From: Eubacteriaceae bacterium
Lineage (GTDB): Bacteria; Bacillota; Clostridia; Lachnospirales; Lachnospiraceae
Assembly: GCA_902363805.1 (NCBI GenBank)
Contig: CABJBF010000001.1
Coordinates: 744,001 to 808,000, forward strand
DNA: 64,000 nucleotides
Direction of reading: 5' to 3'
In this document: positions 39,493 through 50,556 of the stretch, in pieces
Position numbering within the stretch: the first letter of the stretch is position 1
Layout: each line of letters opens with the position of its first letter
Notes under the pieces: generated by a model
Databases searched by the model: none
The model's input: only the letters and a program-made list of their open reading frames with translations
What the model was told of the DNA's origin: nothing
Translations under genes and position numbers: made by a program

Positions 39493-40908
39493 ATGAATAA
39501 TAAAGTAAGTTCGGCTACAAAAAATATAATAATGGTATGCTTAAGCAATGGTTTGACAATTTTAGTCGGACTGTTCATGGGATTTATTTTGCCAAAGAAT
39601 ATTAGTGTTGATAGTTATGCAAATTATCAGATTTATAATTTATATATAGCGTATGCGGGGTTCTTTCATTTTGGACTTGTAAACGGAATATATATTAAGT
39701 ATGGAAAATATGATTATGAAGATATTCCATACAGTAAGTTTAAAGCATTTTTTAAAAGCCTGATAGTAATTCATATAATTTCTGCATTGGCGTTGTTAGC
39801 ATTTGTTATATTTGCAAGTGGTGGAAATGATATAGATCAAAGAATTGCATATCTTTTTGTAATAGTTAATATTCCGTTGATTAATATTAAATGGTTCTTT
39901 TCATCTATAAATCAATTTACAAAGAGATTTGTTATAGACAGTTATCTTACAATAACTCAGAATGTTTTAAATGTTGTAGCAGTAGGATGTATTATAGCAT
40001 TTCATCTGTACACATATTTAAGTATTTTAATATTCACAACAATAATGAATTCTGTATGTATGAGTTTGTCTATATATCAAAATAAAGAAATTATACTTGC
40101 AAAATCAGGAAAAGTTAAGTTATCCGAAGTTGGTGGATTAATAAAAACAGGTTTTTTCCTGATGCTTAGTGAGTTTGTTGGAATTATTATTTTAGGAATA
40201 GACAGTATATTTGTACAACAGTTTATGCCTAAATATACATTTTCAATGTATCAGTTTGCGGTTTCAATAGTAAGTCTTGTATTTACAATGGTAACGGTTG
40301 TTACAAATCTTGTGTATCCATATCTTGTTAGAGCGGATGAAAATAAATATGGATTATATTATACGATGCTTAGTGATGTGGTATCTGTTGTTTCAGCAGC
40401 AGCAATGGCGGCATTTTTTGCAGCAAAATTTATCATACAATTATGGATACCTAAATATAATGATAGCATTCCTATAGTCGCAATTTTGTTTGGAACTATA
40501 GTATTCAGAATTTTAATAATGTTGGTATGTGGAAATTATTTTAAAGTACTTAAGATGATAAAGGAATACACTGCTAACAACATTATGGCAATTACCATAG
40601 GCTTTGCGTTTGATGTAATAGCATTGGTTGTGTTTAATGATTCATGGTACATTGCGTTAGCAAGTCTTGCGTCATTTATAGTATGGTATTTAATTACAGA
40701 TAGAAAATTTATAAAGCATTTTAAATTGAAAGTTAAGGATTGGATGCCAAGATATTTTTATATCGTAGTAAGTTTAGGGGCATTTTATTTCTTTGCAAAT
40801 CATGATTGGGTAGTAAGTATTTTTGTCTATGGAATATTTACGGTTATATTTGGAATAGCATGCTTTGCAAAATATATAAAAGTAATAAACGAGATGAGAG
40901 TAAAATAA
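39493..40908 (+). CDS. Polysaccharide/oligosaccharide flippase family protein (MATE-like)
   Basis: Integral membrane protein (471 aa) with about 12-14 predicted helices, resembling Wzx-type exporters of lipid-linked sugars. ISVDSYANYQIYNLYIAYAG near the start and a repeated two-bundle layout support this. No glycosyltransferase genes are adjacent, so it is not part of an obvious surface polysaccharide locus. AAGGGATAATAAGT precedes the ATG. Assignment is by fold pattern only. Confidence 0.72.
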   Translation: MNNKVSSATKNIIMVCLSNGLTILVGLFMGFILPKNISVDSYANYQIYNLYIAYAGFFHFGLVNGIYIKYGKYDYEDIPYSKFKAFFKSLIVIHIISALALLAFVIFASGGNDIDQRIAYLFVIVNIPLINIKWFFSSINQFTKRFVIDSYLTITQNVLNVVAVGCIIAFHLYTYLSILIFTTIMNSVCMSLSIYQNKEIILAKSGKVKLSEVGGLIKTGFFLMLSEFVGIIILGIDSIFVQQFMPKYTFSMYQFAVSIVSLVFTMVTVVTNLVYPYLVRADENKYGLYYTMLSDVVSVVSAAAMAAFFAAKFIIQLWIPKYNDSIPIVAILFGTIVFRILIMLVCGNYFKVLKMIKEYTANNIMAITIGFAFDVIALVVFNDSWYIALASLASFIVWYLITDRKFIKHFKLKVKDWMPRYFYIVVSLGAFYFFANHDWVVSIFVYGIFTVIFGIACFAKYIKVINEMRVK

Positions 40909-40953
40909 ACTTGACAATAAACGGATGACAAATTAGTATATTAGTAAGTTCCA

Positions 40954-40987
40954 AAGGCGGTAACCCGGAGTCGGGTTGCCGCTTTTT
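40954..40987 (+). terminator. Intrinsic terminator after the flippase gene
   Basis: GGCGGTAACCC pairs with GGGTTGCCGC around a short loop and is followed by five T residues. Confidence 0.8.
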
Positions 40988-41086
40988 GCTATATATAGCA
41001 AGGCCCTGTTTATGAAACAGAGTTTTAGGTGATGAAAAACGAGGCTTTAAATTATATTAATAATGAAAAAGGAAGGGAGTATGTTT

Positions 41087-42502
41087 ATGAAAGGATTTGC
41101 AAAGACACTGGGAGATGTTTTGTCAACAATTGACGGAATTGTATGGGGACCAATTATGTTATGCTTATTAGTTGGAACCGGAGTAATTTTAACTATCAGA
41201 ACAAGAGGATTAGGATGGAGAAATTTAGGTTATGCCCTTAAGTCGACACTTAGTAAAGAAGCAAGAACAAAAAGTAGAGGAAGTGGAGATATTTCACCAT
41301 TTTCAGCTCTGACAACAGCGCTTGCAGCAACAATTGGTACCGGAAACATCGTAGGTGTTGCTACAGCCATGGTATCAGGTGGACCCGGAGCATTAGTATG
41401 GATGTGGTTGTCGGCAGCATTTGGAATTACATCAAAATTTAGTGAATGTATGCTTGCAATTAAGTACAGAGAAGTAAATGCTAATGGGGAAATGTCAGGT
41501 GGTCCTATGTACACAATGAAAAAGGCATTTAAAAATAAAAAGATTGGGGCAGTACTTGGCTGGGTGTTTGCCTTATTCGCTGTAATAGCATCATTTGGAA
41601 TAGGAAATCTTACACAGGCAAACTCGATATCAGAGTCATTAAAATCTACATGGAACATCCCAACAAATGTTGTTGGGGTAATTCTTACAATTTTAGCTTT
41701 AATTATAATTGTAGGTGGAATCAAATCAATATCAAAAGTATCACAGGTTGTAGTACCTGCAATGGCAATATTTTATGTAATAGCAGGTTTAGTGGTAATT
41801 ATAATTAATATAGAAAATGTTCCCGCAGGATTGACAGCAGTTTTTCAATCTGCAATAGGGATACAGCCACTTGCAGGAGGAGTAGCAGGAACAATTACAG
41901 CTTCAATGATGAACGCAATGAGATTTGGTGTAGCAAGAGGTGTTTTTTCAAATGAAGCAGGTATGGGCTCAGCTGCCATAACTGCAGCAGCAGCTACAAC
42001 AGATAATCATGTAAGACAGGGATACATAAATATGACAGGAACGTTTTACGATACAATAGTTGTATGTACTATTACAGGATTATGTATTGCAAGCTCAGGT
42101 GTACTTGGAACAACAGATGCATCAGGAGAATTAGTATCTGGAGCTGCCTTGACAATTGCAGCATTTAGTACGGCTTTAGGTAAATGGGGAGCTTACCTTG
42201 TTACAATAGGAATTGCATTATTTGCATTTTCAACAATACTTGGATGGGAGTATCATGGAGAAAAAGCATTTGAATATATTTTGGGAACACACAAATACAA
42301 CATGATTTACAGAATATTATTTTCTTTAATTGCATACATAGGAGCTACAACAACATTACAGATTGTATGGGATTTCTCAGATATAGCCAATGCGCTTATG
42401 GCTATTCCGAACTTAATATGTCTTCTTGCTTTAAGCGGTGAAATTGCAAAAGATATGATAGAATTTCAAAAAGTAATTAAGGCAGAGAAAAATAAGGAAT
42501 AG
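41087..42502 (+). CDS. Sodium:alanine/glycine symporter (AgcS family)
   Basis: Inner-membrane amino-acid importer (471 aa, about 11 helices) coupling alanine or glycine uptake to Na+. TTALAATIGTGNIVGVATAM, GGPGALVWMWLSAAFG, SGGPMYTMKKAF and GVFSNEAGMGSAAITAAAA are strong family motifs. AAGGAAGGGAG stands 7 bases before ATG 41087; in-frame ATGs at 41063 and 41081 are less well placed. Monocistronic. Confidence 0.93.
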   Translation: MKGFAKTLGDVLSTIDGIVWGPIMLCLLVGTGVILTIRTRGLGWRNLGYALKSTLSKEARTKSRGSGDISPFSALTTALAATIGTGNIVGVATAMVSGGPGALVWMWLSAAFGITSKFSECMLAIKYREVNANGEMSGGPMYTMKKAFKNKKIGAVLGWVFALFAVIASFGIGNLTQANSISESLKSTWNIPTNVVGVILTILALIIIVGGIKSISKVSQVVVPAMAIFYVIAGLVVIIINIENVPAGLTAVFQSAIGIQPLAGGVAGTITASMMNAMRFGVARGVFSNEAGMGSAAITAAAATTDNHVRQGYINMTGTFYDTIVVCTITGLCIASSGVLGTTDASGELVSGAALTIAAFSTALGKWGAYLVTIGIALFAFSTILGWEYHGEKAFEYILGTHKYNMIYRILFSLIAYIGATTTLQIVWDFSDIANALMAIPNLICLLALSGEIAKDMIEFQKVIKAEKNKE

Positions 42503-42606
42503 AATATTATTATTGAAATATGAATAAAATGCAATGTTTTGTATCATAATAAATGAAAAAATAGTTTAAAATTTTTAGAAAAGAGAGATAAAAAGTAATA
42601 AAACAG

Positions 42607-42651
42607 GGCCAAATTTATATGCGTTTATAAAATGCAATAAATTTGGCCTTG
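42607..42651 (+). terminator. Possible terminator downstream of the AgcS symporter
   Basis: A perfect 12-base stem (GGCCAAATTTAT with ATAAATTTGGCC) with a second small hairpin in the loop; the T run is poor. Confidence 0.45.
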
Positions 42652-42758
42652 AAATATAATAGGCATAATTTGTAAATAAATGTTTCAAATGGTATATATG
42701 TGTGTTATACTAAATGGGTGAATTTATTTACCAAAAAAGAGAAAAGGAGGAGAAAGGT

Positions 42759-43112
42759 ATGATTCAGAGAAGAAGTATTGCAATGTGCATAATTCTCTCA
42801 CTCGTAACATGCGGGATTTACGGAATATATTGGTTTGTTGTTTTAACAGACGATGCGAACACATTATTGCCGGATAACAAAGGATTGAACAATACATCAG
42901 GAGGTGTAGCATTCTTGCTTTCACTCGTAACATGTGGAATATATGGTCTTTATTGGGCTTATAAGCAGGGTGAAAAGATTGACGAAGCAAAAACAGCAAG
43001 AGGAATTATGTCAAGTAACTCAGGAATTATTTATTTGTTATTGACTATTTTTGGATTCGGAATTATTGCAGAAGCTTTAATGCAGAATGAATTAAACAGC
43101 ATGGCGTTTTAA
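42759..43112 (+). CDS. DUF4234 domain membrane protein
   Basis: A 117 aa membrane protein with an internal duplication: LSLVTCGIYGIYWF (about residue 15) and LSLVTCGIYGLYWAYKQ (about residue 57), typical of DUF4234, and a third hydrophobic helix near the end. Function unknown. AAAGGAGG precedes ATG 42759; the frame begins earlier but without a site. The bases between it and the rpsL promoter repeat ATGAATTAAATA.CATG-like fragments of its own 3' end. Confidence 0.75.
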   Translation: MIQRRSIAMCIILSLVTCGIYGIYWFVVLTDDANTLLPDNKGLNNTSGGVAFLLSLVTCGIYGLYWAYKQGEKIDEAKTARGIMSSNSGIIYLLLTIFGFGIIAEALMQNELNSMAF

Positions 43113-43265
43113 TAATAAATTAAATAGTATGGTGTTTAAAAATGAATTAAATAACATGACATTTAATTTATAAAAAGTTACAATGTATGAAAATATCGAA
43201 AGAAATTAACAATTTTTACATTTTTATAAAGAAAAGTATCGAAAATTAATTTTTTAAATGATATG

Positions 43266-43294
43266 TTGACAAAAAAATATAACACATATATAAT
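43266..43294 (+). promoter_or_regulatory. Promoter of the str operon
   Basis: Consensus TTGACA and TATAAT with a 17-base spacer, 90 bases before rpsL. Confidence 0.8.
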
Positions 43295-43310
43295 GGCATA
43301 GTATGCGAAC

Positions 43311-43329
43311 AGGCATATTATGCCTTTTT
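43311..43329 (+). terminator. Attenuator-like hairpin in the rpsL leader
   Basis: AGGCAT-ATT-ATGCCT followed by TTTT lies between the str promoter and rpsL. It is short but terminator-shaped, so it may attenuate str transcription. Confidence 0.4.
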
Positions 43330-43383
43330 GCTACAAATAAATGTGATTTACACATAATTCTAATAACAGGAGGTGAAAAAAGG

Positions 43384-43803
43384 ATGCCTACATTTAACCA
43401 GTTAGTAAGAAAAGGACGTCAGACTTCAGTTAAGAAGTCAACTGCTCCAGCATTATTAAAGAGCTATAACTCTTTAAACAAGAAGATGAATGATACAGCT
43501 TCTCCACAGAAACGTGGTGTTTGTACAGCAGTTAAGACAGCTACACCTAAGAAGCCTAACTCAGCTCTTAGAAAGATTGCCAGAGTACGTCTTTCAAATG
43601 GTATTGAAGTAACAAGCTACATTCCAGGTGAAGGTCATAATCTTCAGGAACATAGCGTTGTACTTATCCGTGGTGGTAGAGTAAAAGATTTACCAGGTAC
43701 AAGATACCATATCATCAGAGGTACACTTGATACAGCAGGTGTTGCTAAGAGACGTCAGGCCCGTTCTAAATACGGCGCTAAGAGACCAAAAGACGCTAAG
43801 TAG
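43384..43803 (+). CDS. rpsL: 30S ribosomal protein S12
   Basis: Decoding-site protein (139 aa). The streptomycin-linked segments [17 protein letters not shown] (Lys wild type) and VRGG-like [17 protein letters not shown] are intact, so the sequence shows no classical resistance change. AGGAGGTG precedes ATG 43384. First gene of the str operon. Confidence 0.97.
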   Translation: MPTFNQLVRKGRQTSVKKSTAPALLKSYNSLNKKMNDTASPQKRGVCTAVKTATPKKPNSALRKIARVRLSNGIEVTSYIPGEGHNLQEHSVVLIRGGRVKDLPGTRYHIIRGTLDTAGVAKRRQARSKYGAKRPKDAK

Positions 43804-44529
<726 letters not shown>

Positions 44530-44642
44530 TAAAACTGTAAGTGTTACAAGACAGGTTGCATAGCAATAACTGTTTTGTAACAAATATACAGTTTTAATTT
44601 TAAATTCATGCAAATGAACAATAAATTAAGGAGGAAAAAACC

Positions 44643-46760
44643 TTGGCTGGAAGAGAATATCCACTAGATAGAACAAGAAACATTGGTATTATGGCTCATA
44701 TCGATGCCGGTAAGACTACATTAACAGAACGTATCTTATATTATACTGGTGTAAATTATAAAATTGGTGAGACTCATGATGGCGCTTCTACAATGGACTG
44801 GATGGAACAGGAACAGGAAAGAGGTATCACAATTACTTCAGCTGCTACAACATGCCACTGGACATTAGAAGATCATCACAAACCAAAAAAAGGTGCGTTA
44901 GAACATCGTATCAACATTATTGATACTCCCGGACACGTTGACTTTACAGTAGAAGTTGAGCGTTCACTTCGTGTATTAGATGGTGCTGTAGGTGTATTTG
45001 ATGCTAAGGCAGGTGTTGAACCACAGTCAGAAAACGTATGGCGTCAGGCTGACACATACAATGTACCTCGTATGGCATTCATCAACAAGATGGATAAAAT
45101 GGGTGCAGATTTCTTTTATTCAGTTCAGACAATCATTGATCGTTTGGGCAAGAATGCAATCCCAGTTCAGATTCCAATCGGTAAAGAAGACGATTTTGCC
45201 GGATTAATCGATTTATTTGAAATGGAAGCATATTACTATAAAGATGATAAGGGTGAAGATATCGAAATCACAACAATCCCTGATGACTTAAAGGATCTTG
45301 CTAATGAATGGCATGACAACCTTGTTGAAAAGATTTGTGAATTAGATGATGACCTTACATTAATGTATCTTGAAGGTGAAGAACCATCAATTGAGGAAAT
45401 GAAGAAGGTTCTTAGAAGAGCTACAATCGCTTGTGAAGCAGTTCCTGTATATTGTGGATCAGCTTACAAGAACAAAGGTGTACAGAAGATGTTAGACGGT
45501 GTTATCGAATACATGCCAGCTCCAACAGATATCCCTGATATCACAGGTGTTGATGAAGATGGTAACGAAGTAGTACGTCATTCATCAGATGATGAACCTT
45601 TTGCAGCTTTAGCATTCAAGATTATGACTGACCCATTCGTAGGTAAGTTAGCATTCTTCAGAGTTTACTCTGGTACAATGAACTCAGGTTCATATGTATT
45701 AAATGCTACAAAGGGTAAGAAAGAGCGTGTTGGACGTATCGTACAGATGCATGCTAACAAGCGTACAGAAATAGATAAAGTATATTCAGGAGATATTGCA
45801 GCTGCTGTAGGTTTCAAGTTGACTACAACAGGTGATACAATCTGTGATGAACAGCATCCTGTAATCCTTGAATCAATGGAATTCCCAGAACCAGTTATCG
45901 AGCTCGCAATTGAGCCTAAGACAAAGAATGACCAGGGTAAGATGGGTGAAGCTTTAGCTAAATTAGCTGAAGAAGATCCTACATTCCGTGCTCACACAGA
46001 TCGTGAAACAGGTCAGACAATCATCGCTGGTATGGGTGAACTTCACTTAGACGTAATCGTAGATCGTCTTCTTCGTGAATTTAAGGTAGAAGCTAACGTT
46101 GGTGCACCTCAGGTTGCATACAAGGAAACATTTACTAAGGCAGTTGACGTTGATAGCAAGTATGCTAAGCAGTCAGGTGGTCGTGGTCAGTATGGTCACT
46201 GTAAAGTTAAGTTTGAGCCAATGGATCCAAACGGTGAAGAACAGTTTAAGTTTGAATCTACAGTAGTTGGTGGTAACATTCCTAAGGAATATATCCCGGC
46301 TGTTGGAGAAGGTATCGAAGAAGCTGCACAGTCAGGTATCATCGCAGGATTCCCAGTACTTGGTGTACACGCTACAGTATATGATGGATCATACCATGAA
46401 GTCGATTCTTCAGAAATGGCATTCCACATTGCAGGTTCTATGGCATTCAAGGATGCTATGGCTAAGGCAGATCCAGTATTACTTGAGCCTATCATGAAGG
46501 TTGAAGTAACAATGCCTGAAGAATACATGGGTGATGTTATCGGAAGCTTGAATTCAAAGCGTGGACAGATTGAAGGTATGGATGACATCGGTGGAGGTAA
46601 GATCGTAAGAGCTTTCGTTCCATTGTCAGAAATGTTTGGTTACTCAACAGAACTTCGTTCTACAACTCAGGGTCGTGGAAACTACTCAATGTTCTTTGAA
46701 AGATATCAGGCAGCTCCAAAGTCTGTTCAGGAAAAAGTTGCTTCATCAAGAGCAAAATAA
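44643..46760 (+). CDS. fusA: Elongation factor G
   Basis: Translocation GTPase (705 aa). The G1 motif [10 protein letters not shown]2 [13 protein letters not shown]3 DTPGHVDF and G4 NKMDKMGAD are intact, followed by domains II-V. The start is a TTG at 44643 with GGAGG 8 bases upstream; the family begins just before [14 protein letters not shown], and no ATG or GTG is available, so the TTG start is well supported. Confidence 0.96.
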   Translation: MAGREYPLDRTRNIGIMAHIDAGKTTLTERILYYTGVNYKIGETHDGASTMDWMEQEQERGITITSAATTCHWTLEDHHKPKKGALEHRINIIDTPGHVDFTVEVERSLRVLDGAVGVFDAKAGVEPQSENVWRQADTYNVPRMAFINKMDKMGADFFYSVQTIIDRLGKNAIPVQIPIGKEDDFAGLIDLFEMEAYYYKDDKGEDIEITTIPDDLKDLANEWHDNLVEKICELDDDLTLMYLEGEEPSIEEMKKVLRRATIACEAVPVYCGSAYKNKGVQKMLDGVIEYMPAPTDIPDITGVDEDGNEVVRHSSDDEPFAALAFKIMTDPFVGKLAFFRVYSGTMNSGSYVLNATKGKKERVGRIVQMHANKRTEIDKVYSGDIAAAVGFKLTTTGDTICDEQHPVILESMEFPEPVIELAIEPKTKNDQGKMGEALAKLAEEDPTFRAHTDRETGQTIIAGMGELHLDVIVDRLLREFKVEANVGAPQVAYKETFTKAVDVDSKYAKQSGGRGQYGHCKVKFEPMDPNGEEQFKFESTVVGGNIPKEYIPAVGEGIEEAAQSGIIAGFPVLGVHATVYDGSYHEVDSSEMAFHIAGSMAFKDAMAKADPVLLEPIMKVEVTMPEEYMGDVIGSLNSKRGQIEGMDDIGGGKIVRAFVPLSEMFGYSTELRSTTQGRGNYSMFFERYQAAPKSVQEKVASSRAK

Positions 46761-46795
46761 TATATTGATTTAGATTATTAATTTAACTTAAAGGC

Positions 46796-46824
46796 TTGAA
46801 AATATTCCCATTATAAAATATAAT
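46796..46824 (+). promoter_or_regulatory. Own promoter of tuf
   Basis: TTGAAA and TATAAT with a 17-base spacer between fusA and tuf. The -10 lies inside a dyad (TTCCCATTATA with TATAATGGGAA), so a stem-loop role is an alternative. Confidence 0.6.
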
Positions 46825-46898
46825 GGGAACTAAGCCTATGTAAAGACGACCATTAGGTCAGTTATTAAAATATTTTATTATTAGGAGGATTATCAAAA

Positions 46899-48086
46899 AT
46901 GGCAAAAGCTAAGTTTGAAAGAAACAAACCACATTGTAATATTGGTACAATCGGACACGTAGATCATGGTAAAACAACATTAACAGCTGCTATTACTAAA
47001 GTTCTTTCTGAAAGAGTTGAAGGTAACGAAGCTACAGATTTCGAAAATATCGACAAAGCTCCAGAAGAAAGAGAAAGAGGTATCACAATCTCTACAGCTC
47101 ACGTTGAATATGAAACAAAGAAGAGACATTACGCTCACGTTGACTGTCCAGGACATGCTGACTATGTAAAGAACATGATCACTGGTGCTGCTCAGATGGA
47201 TGGTGCTATCCTTGTTGTAGCTGCAACTGACGGTGTTATGGCTCAGACAAAGGAACATATCTTACTTTCACGTCAGGTTGGTGTTCCTAAAATCGTTGTT
47301 TTCTTAAACAAATGCGATATGGTAGACGATGATGAATTACTTGAATTAGTAGAAATGGACGTTACAGAAATCCTTGAAGAATATGGATTCGACGGAACTC
47401 CAATCATCAAAGGTTCAGCTCTTAAGGCTCTTGAAGATCCATCATCAGAATGGGGCGACAAGATCATGGAACTTATGGACACAATTGATGATTACTTCCC
47501 AGATCCACAGAGAGATACAGATAAGCCATTCTTAATGCCAGTAGAAGACGTATTCACAATCACAGGTCGTGGTACTGTTGCTACAGGTAGAGTAGAACGT
47601 GGTGTTCTTCATATGAACGATGAAGTTGAAATCGTTGGTGTTAAGGAAGAAATCCAGAAGACAGTTGTAACTGGTATCGAAATGTTCAGAAAGCTTCTTG
47701 ATGAAGCTCAGGCTGGTGATAACATTGGTGCTCTTTTAAGAGGTATCAACAGAGACCAGATCGAAAGAGGTCAGGTTCTTGCTAAACCAGGTTCAGTAAC
47801 ATGCCATAAGAAATTTACAGCTCAGGTTTACGTATTAACAAAAGATGAAGGTGGACGTCATACACCTTTCTTCAACAACTACAGACCACAGTTCTACTTC
47901 AGAACAACTGACGTAACTGGTGTTTGTGAACTTCCAGCTGGTACAGAAATGTGCATGCCTGGTGACAACGTAGAAATGACAATCGAACTTATCCACCCAA
48001 TCGCTATGGAACAGGGTCTTGGATTCGCTATCCGTGAAGGTGGACGTACTGTAGGATCAGGACGTGTTGCTACAATCATCGAGTAA
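46899..48086 (+). CDS. tuf: Elongation factor Tu
   Basis: Delivers aminoacyl-tRNA to the ribosome (395 aa). [29 protein letters not shown] and the C-terminal [14 protein letters not shown] are present. AGGAGG precedes the ATG. Its last 55 bases serve as the attachment site of the mobile element that begins right after the stop, and a diverged copy of them stands at 62295-62349. The extreme C-terminus may therefore have been supplied by the element. Confidence 0.97.
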   Translation: MAKAKFERNKPHCNIGTIGHVDHGKTTLTAAITKVLSERVEGNEATDFENIDKAPEERERGITISTAHVEYETKKRHYAHVDCPGHADYVKNMITGAAQMDGAILVVAATDGVMAQTKEHILLSRQVGVPKIVVFLNKCDMVDDDELLELVEMDVTEILEEYGFDGTPIIKGSALKALEDPSSEWGDKIMELMDTIDDYFPDPQRDTDKPFLMPVEDVFTITGRGTVATGRVERGVLHMNDEVEIVGVKEEIQKTVVTGIEMFRKLLDEAQAGDNIGALLRGINRDQIERGQVLAKPGSVTCHKKFTAQVYVLTKDEGGRHTPFFNNYRPQFYFRTTDVTGVCELPAGTEMCMPGDNVEMTIELIHPIAMEQGLGFAIREGGRTVGSGRVATIIE

Positions 48087-48087
48087 T
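48033..48087 (+). other. Left attachment site (attL) in the tuf 3' end
   Basis: Fifty-five bases, from CGTGAAGGTGGACGTAC to the tuf stop, recur at 62295-62349 with four mismatches. Identity ends right after the stop codon. This marks the integration target of the 14-kb element. Confidence 0.85.
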
Positions 48088-48143
48088 ACAATCTGAATAT
48101 AGATTTGTTATCGCAAGATAACGTTGTGTCCAAACGTAAGATA

Positions 48144-48175
48144 CCCGTAGAACTTCGGTTCTACGGGTTTTTCTG
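48144..48175 (+). terminator. Terminator downstream of tuf
   Basis: CCCGTAGAAC-TTCG-GTTCTACGGG followed by TTTTT. It lies inside the element's left end, so the element may bring its own tuf terminator. Confidence 0.85.
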
Positions 48176-48223
48176 TTGCCTGGAAATGTACAAAAGAGTG
48201 GAAAAGAATAACGAACAGTATAG

Positions 48224-48260
48224 AAAAACGGTTGCCGGGAGAGTGTCCTGACAACCGTTT
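48224..48260 (-). terminator. Terminator of the element repressor gene
   Basis: Read on the minus strand, AAACGGTTG pairs with CAACCGTTT and is followed by T residues, about 90 bases past the repressor stop. Confidence 0.7.
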
Positions 48261-48262
48261 GT

Positions 48263-48310
48263 GATAACAGAATGATAACAAAATATATAATTTTCGCAAA
48301 TATGATAACA
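48263..48310. repeat. Left-end GATAACA repeats, candidate integrase arm sites
   Basis: GATAACA occurs at 48263, 48274 and 48304. The first two are 11 bases apart. The right end of the element has GATAACA at 62175 and 62186, again 11 bases apart, with similar flanks (GTGATAACA..ATGATAACAAAAT). Confidence 0.65.
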
Positions 48311-48352
48311 GATAAAGTGGATTTATCCACAAATCAGAGATTTGCCTGTGAA

Positions 48353-48886
48353 TTAAGTCAGATCATATGTCTTGATCTCATTACCTTCAGTGCCCTTTTT
48401 AACGATGGTATGACAACCTATCGTAGTTCCCATAGCACGCAGTTTCCATTCTTCTTGGGTAGCGTTCAGCTTATCCAATTCTTCCTGTCTTTTATCTTCA
48501 TTTTCGATAGCTAATATTTCAGCTTTTTCCTTTTCATAGACATTTTTAAATTGACACCATTTCCTGAAAAAGTCCTGCATTGTAGGATTATCGAACGTCA
48601 GTGAAACCTTCTGATCAGGTGTTTCTGCAAGTGAGAGGTTCACTGAATCATCAATAGAAAACAACAGAGAGAGTACATCTCCGACTGTTTCAATATTAAA
48701 ATCCAGAAAAACACTTACATTTAATCCCAATGCAGTTGCTATCTTTTCTAACTGATCTGGTTTTGGATTCCGGATTCCCAGTTCATATTTTCTGATCGTA
48801 CCTACGTTAATGCCGGACAGCTCGGCTAATTGTATCTGACTGTATCCTCTGAATTCCCGGAATGCCCGGATTTTCTTACATACCAT
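48353..48886 (-). CDS. XRE-family repressor of the tuf element
   Basis: A 177 aa regulator with an N-terminal Cro/CI-type helix-turn-helix (about residues 5-60: YSQIQLAELSGINVGTIRKY) and a C-terminal region rich in charged helices. It is transcribed away from the excisionase-integrase genes, the arrangement of a maintenance repressor. Repeated CACAAAAGTG sites in the intervening 212 bases are its likely operators. GGAGGCAG precedes the ATG. The C-terminal domain is unfamiliar and shows no peptidase motif, so release would not be by RecA-style self-cleavage. Confidence 0.82.
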   Translation of the reverse strand: MVCKKIRAFREFRGYSQIQLAELSGINVGTIRKYELGIRNPKPDQLEKIATALGLNVSVFLDFNIETVGDVLSLLFSIDDSVNLSLAETPDQKVSLTFDNPTMQDFFRKWCQFKNVYEKEKAEILAIENEDKRQEELDKLNATQEEWKLRAMGTTIGCHTIVKKGTEGNEIKTYDLT

Positions 48887-48925
48887 AATGTGCTGCCTCC
48901 TTAATAATATTTGTGCTTCTATTCT

Positions 48926-49082
48926 AGCACAAAAGTGAATGATACAAAAGAGTGAGATTTAATAAATTGCTGATACGCAAGAAATATGTATGGAATGGAA
49001 AAAATAAATTCGCAAATGTTTATTGACAAATTCACAAAAGTGAATTATTATAAGAGAACAATAAAAGAGTCACAAAAGTGAC
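48926..49082. promoter_or_regulatory. Divergent operator region of element 1
   Basis: Sites of the form CAC-AAAA-GTG lie at 48926-48939 (AGCACAAAAGTGAA), 49031-49044 (TTCACAAAAGTGAA) and 49069-49082 (GTCACAAAAGTGAC). The rightward promoter is TTGACA (49023-49028), 17 bases, TATTAT (49046-49051), with the second operator inside its spacer. The first operator overlaps a plausible leftward promoter of the repressor (TTTGTA ... TAGAAT on the minus strand). Confidence 0.75.
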
Positions 49083-49098
49083 TGGAAAGGAGGACGAT

Positions 49099-49290
49099 AT
49101 GAGAACTAATTATATGATGACTGTTGATGATGTCATGGAAGAATTAGGCGTGAAACGCAGTAAAGCATATTCTATTCTAAAGCAGCTCAATGATGAACTG
49201 GCAAAGGAAGGATATGTGGCAGTTCGTGGAAAGATTCCACGTCCCTACTGGGAAACAAAATTTTATGGATGCTCTCAGAGAGCAGTATGA
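49099..49290 (+). CDS. Excisionase-like small HTH protein
   Basis: A 63 aa winged-helix protein (MMTVDDVMEELGVKRSKAYS ... IPRPYWETKFYG), of the kind found directly before tyrosine integrases in Firmicute integrative elements, where it biases the integrase toward excision. AAGGAGG precedes ATG 49099. It starts 17 bases after an operator. The second element carries a close relative at 63229. Confidence 0.75.
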   Translation: MRTNYMMTVDDVMEELGVKRSKAYSILKQLNDELAKEGYVAVRGKIPRPYWETKFYGCSQRAV

Positions 49291-49303
49291 AGGAGGGTTT
49301 AAG

Positions 49304-50356
49304 ATGTCAGCTTACAAAGACAAAACACAGGGAACCTGGTATGTGAGCTTCCGTTATATTGACTGGACAGGAAAGAAAACGCAGAAGTTGAAAAGAGGGT
49401 TCAAGACAAAGAAAGAAGCATTGAATTATGAAAAGGAATTCATAAGAAAGACTGCGGCGGATATGAAAATGGAGATGAACAGTTTTATTTCAGTTTATTT
49501 TGAAGATAAAAAGAATGAACTGAAAGAAAATTCAATCCGTAATAAGCAGCACATGATGAACAAACACATTGTTCCGTATTTTGGAACAAGAAAAATGAAT
49601 GAAATTACACCGGCAGAGATTATCCAGTGGCAGAATGCCATTCAGGAAAAAGGATACAGCAAGACTTATGAGCGTATGATCCAGAATCAGTTAAATGCAC
49701 TGTTTAATCATGCACAGAAAATTTACAATCTGAAGGAAAATCCATGTAAGAAAGTAAAAAAGATGGGGAAATCGGATGCAAATAAGCTGGAATTCTGGAC
49801 GAAAGCAGAATATGACAGATTTATCGCCGGGGTTGAGCCGGGGAGTGAGGATTATCTGATATTTGAAATTCTGTTCTGGACAGGAATCAGGGAAGGAGAG
49901 CTTCTGGCATTGAATCTTTCGGACTTTGATATGAGTGGTAATCTCCTGCATATCAATAAGACTTATAACCGGATCAGGAAAAGAGATGTGATCGATACTC
50001 CAAAAACAGAGAATTCAGTCCGTACCATTGATATTCCGAATTTTCTTAAGGAAGAGGTGAAGAAGTATGCGAAAAAACATTATGGATTTCCGGAAGATCA
50101 GAGGTTGTTTCCGATTGTAGCGAGAACACTGCAGAAACGTCTCAAGAAATATGAAGCATTGACTGGTGTAAAACCAATCAGAGTGCATGATATCCGGCAC
50201 AGTCATGTGGCATATCTAATCTATCAGGGAGTAGAACCACTGATTATCAAGGAAAGGCTGGGACACAAAGATATTCAGATGACACTGAATACTTATGGGC
50301 ATCTGTACCCATCACAGCAGAAAAAAGTAGCAGAGATGCTGGACAACAAACGTTAA
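49304..50356 (+). CDS. int: Tyrosine integrase of the tuf element
   Basis: Site-specific recombinase (350 aa). An N-terminal arm-binding domain (about 1-50, GTWYVSFRYIDWTGKKTQKL), a SAM-like core-binding domain (55-150) and the catalytic domain follow in order. Catalytic residues visible are R196 (TGIREGE), H295 and R298 (RVHDIRHSH), H321 (RLGHKD) and Y331 (NTYGHLYP). AGGAGGG precedes ATG 49304. It presumably recombines at the tuf 3' end. Related to, but clearly different from, the partial integrase at 63441. Confidence 0.93.
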   Translation: MSAYKDKTQGTWYVSFRYIDWTGKKTQKLKRGFKTKKEALNYEKEFIRKTAADMKMEMNSFISVYFEDKKNELKENSIRNKQHMMNKHIVPYFGTRKMNEITPAEIIQWQNAIQEKGYSKTYERMIQNQLNALFNHAQKIYNLKENPCKKVKKMGKSDANKLEFWTKAEYDRFIAGVEPGSEDYLIFEILFWTGIREGELLALNLSDFDMSGNLLHINKTYNRIRKRDVIDTPKTENSVRTIDIPNFLKEEVKKYAKKHYGFPEDQRLFPIVARTLQKRLKKYEALTGVKPIRVHDIRHSHVAYLIYQGVEPLIIKERLGHKDIQMTLNTYGHLYPSQQKKVAEMLDNKR

Positions 50357-50373
50357 TACGGAGGAAGACGCAA

Positions 50374-50544
50374 ATGAAAACAAAGAAAGTAGTCGGAAAA
50401 ATATTTGATGTAATTAACTACAGTAAAAAGTTGAAAATAAGTTCCATTTTACCAGATCGGGATTCAGATTATGTGATTCTTCTTGAATTAGAGGATGGGA
50501 GCAAATTTGAAATCATTATTATTCCTACAAGGAGATTTGTGTAA
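50374..50544 (+). CDS. Small hypothetical protein of the element
   Basis: A 56 aa product (MKTKKVVGKIFDVINYSKKL ... GSKFEIIIIPTRRFV) with a good GGAGG site 18 bases after the integrase. It looks like a small beta-rich fold and I do not recognise it. Probably co-transcribed with the integrase. Confidence 0.55.
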   Translation: MKTKKVVGKIFDVINYSKKLKISSILPDRDSDYVILLELEDGSKFEIIIIPTRRFV

Positions 50545-50556
50545 GGAGTAAAAGCT

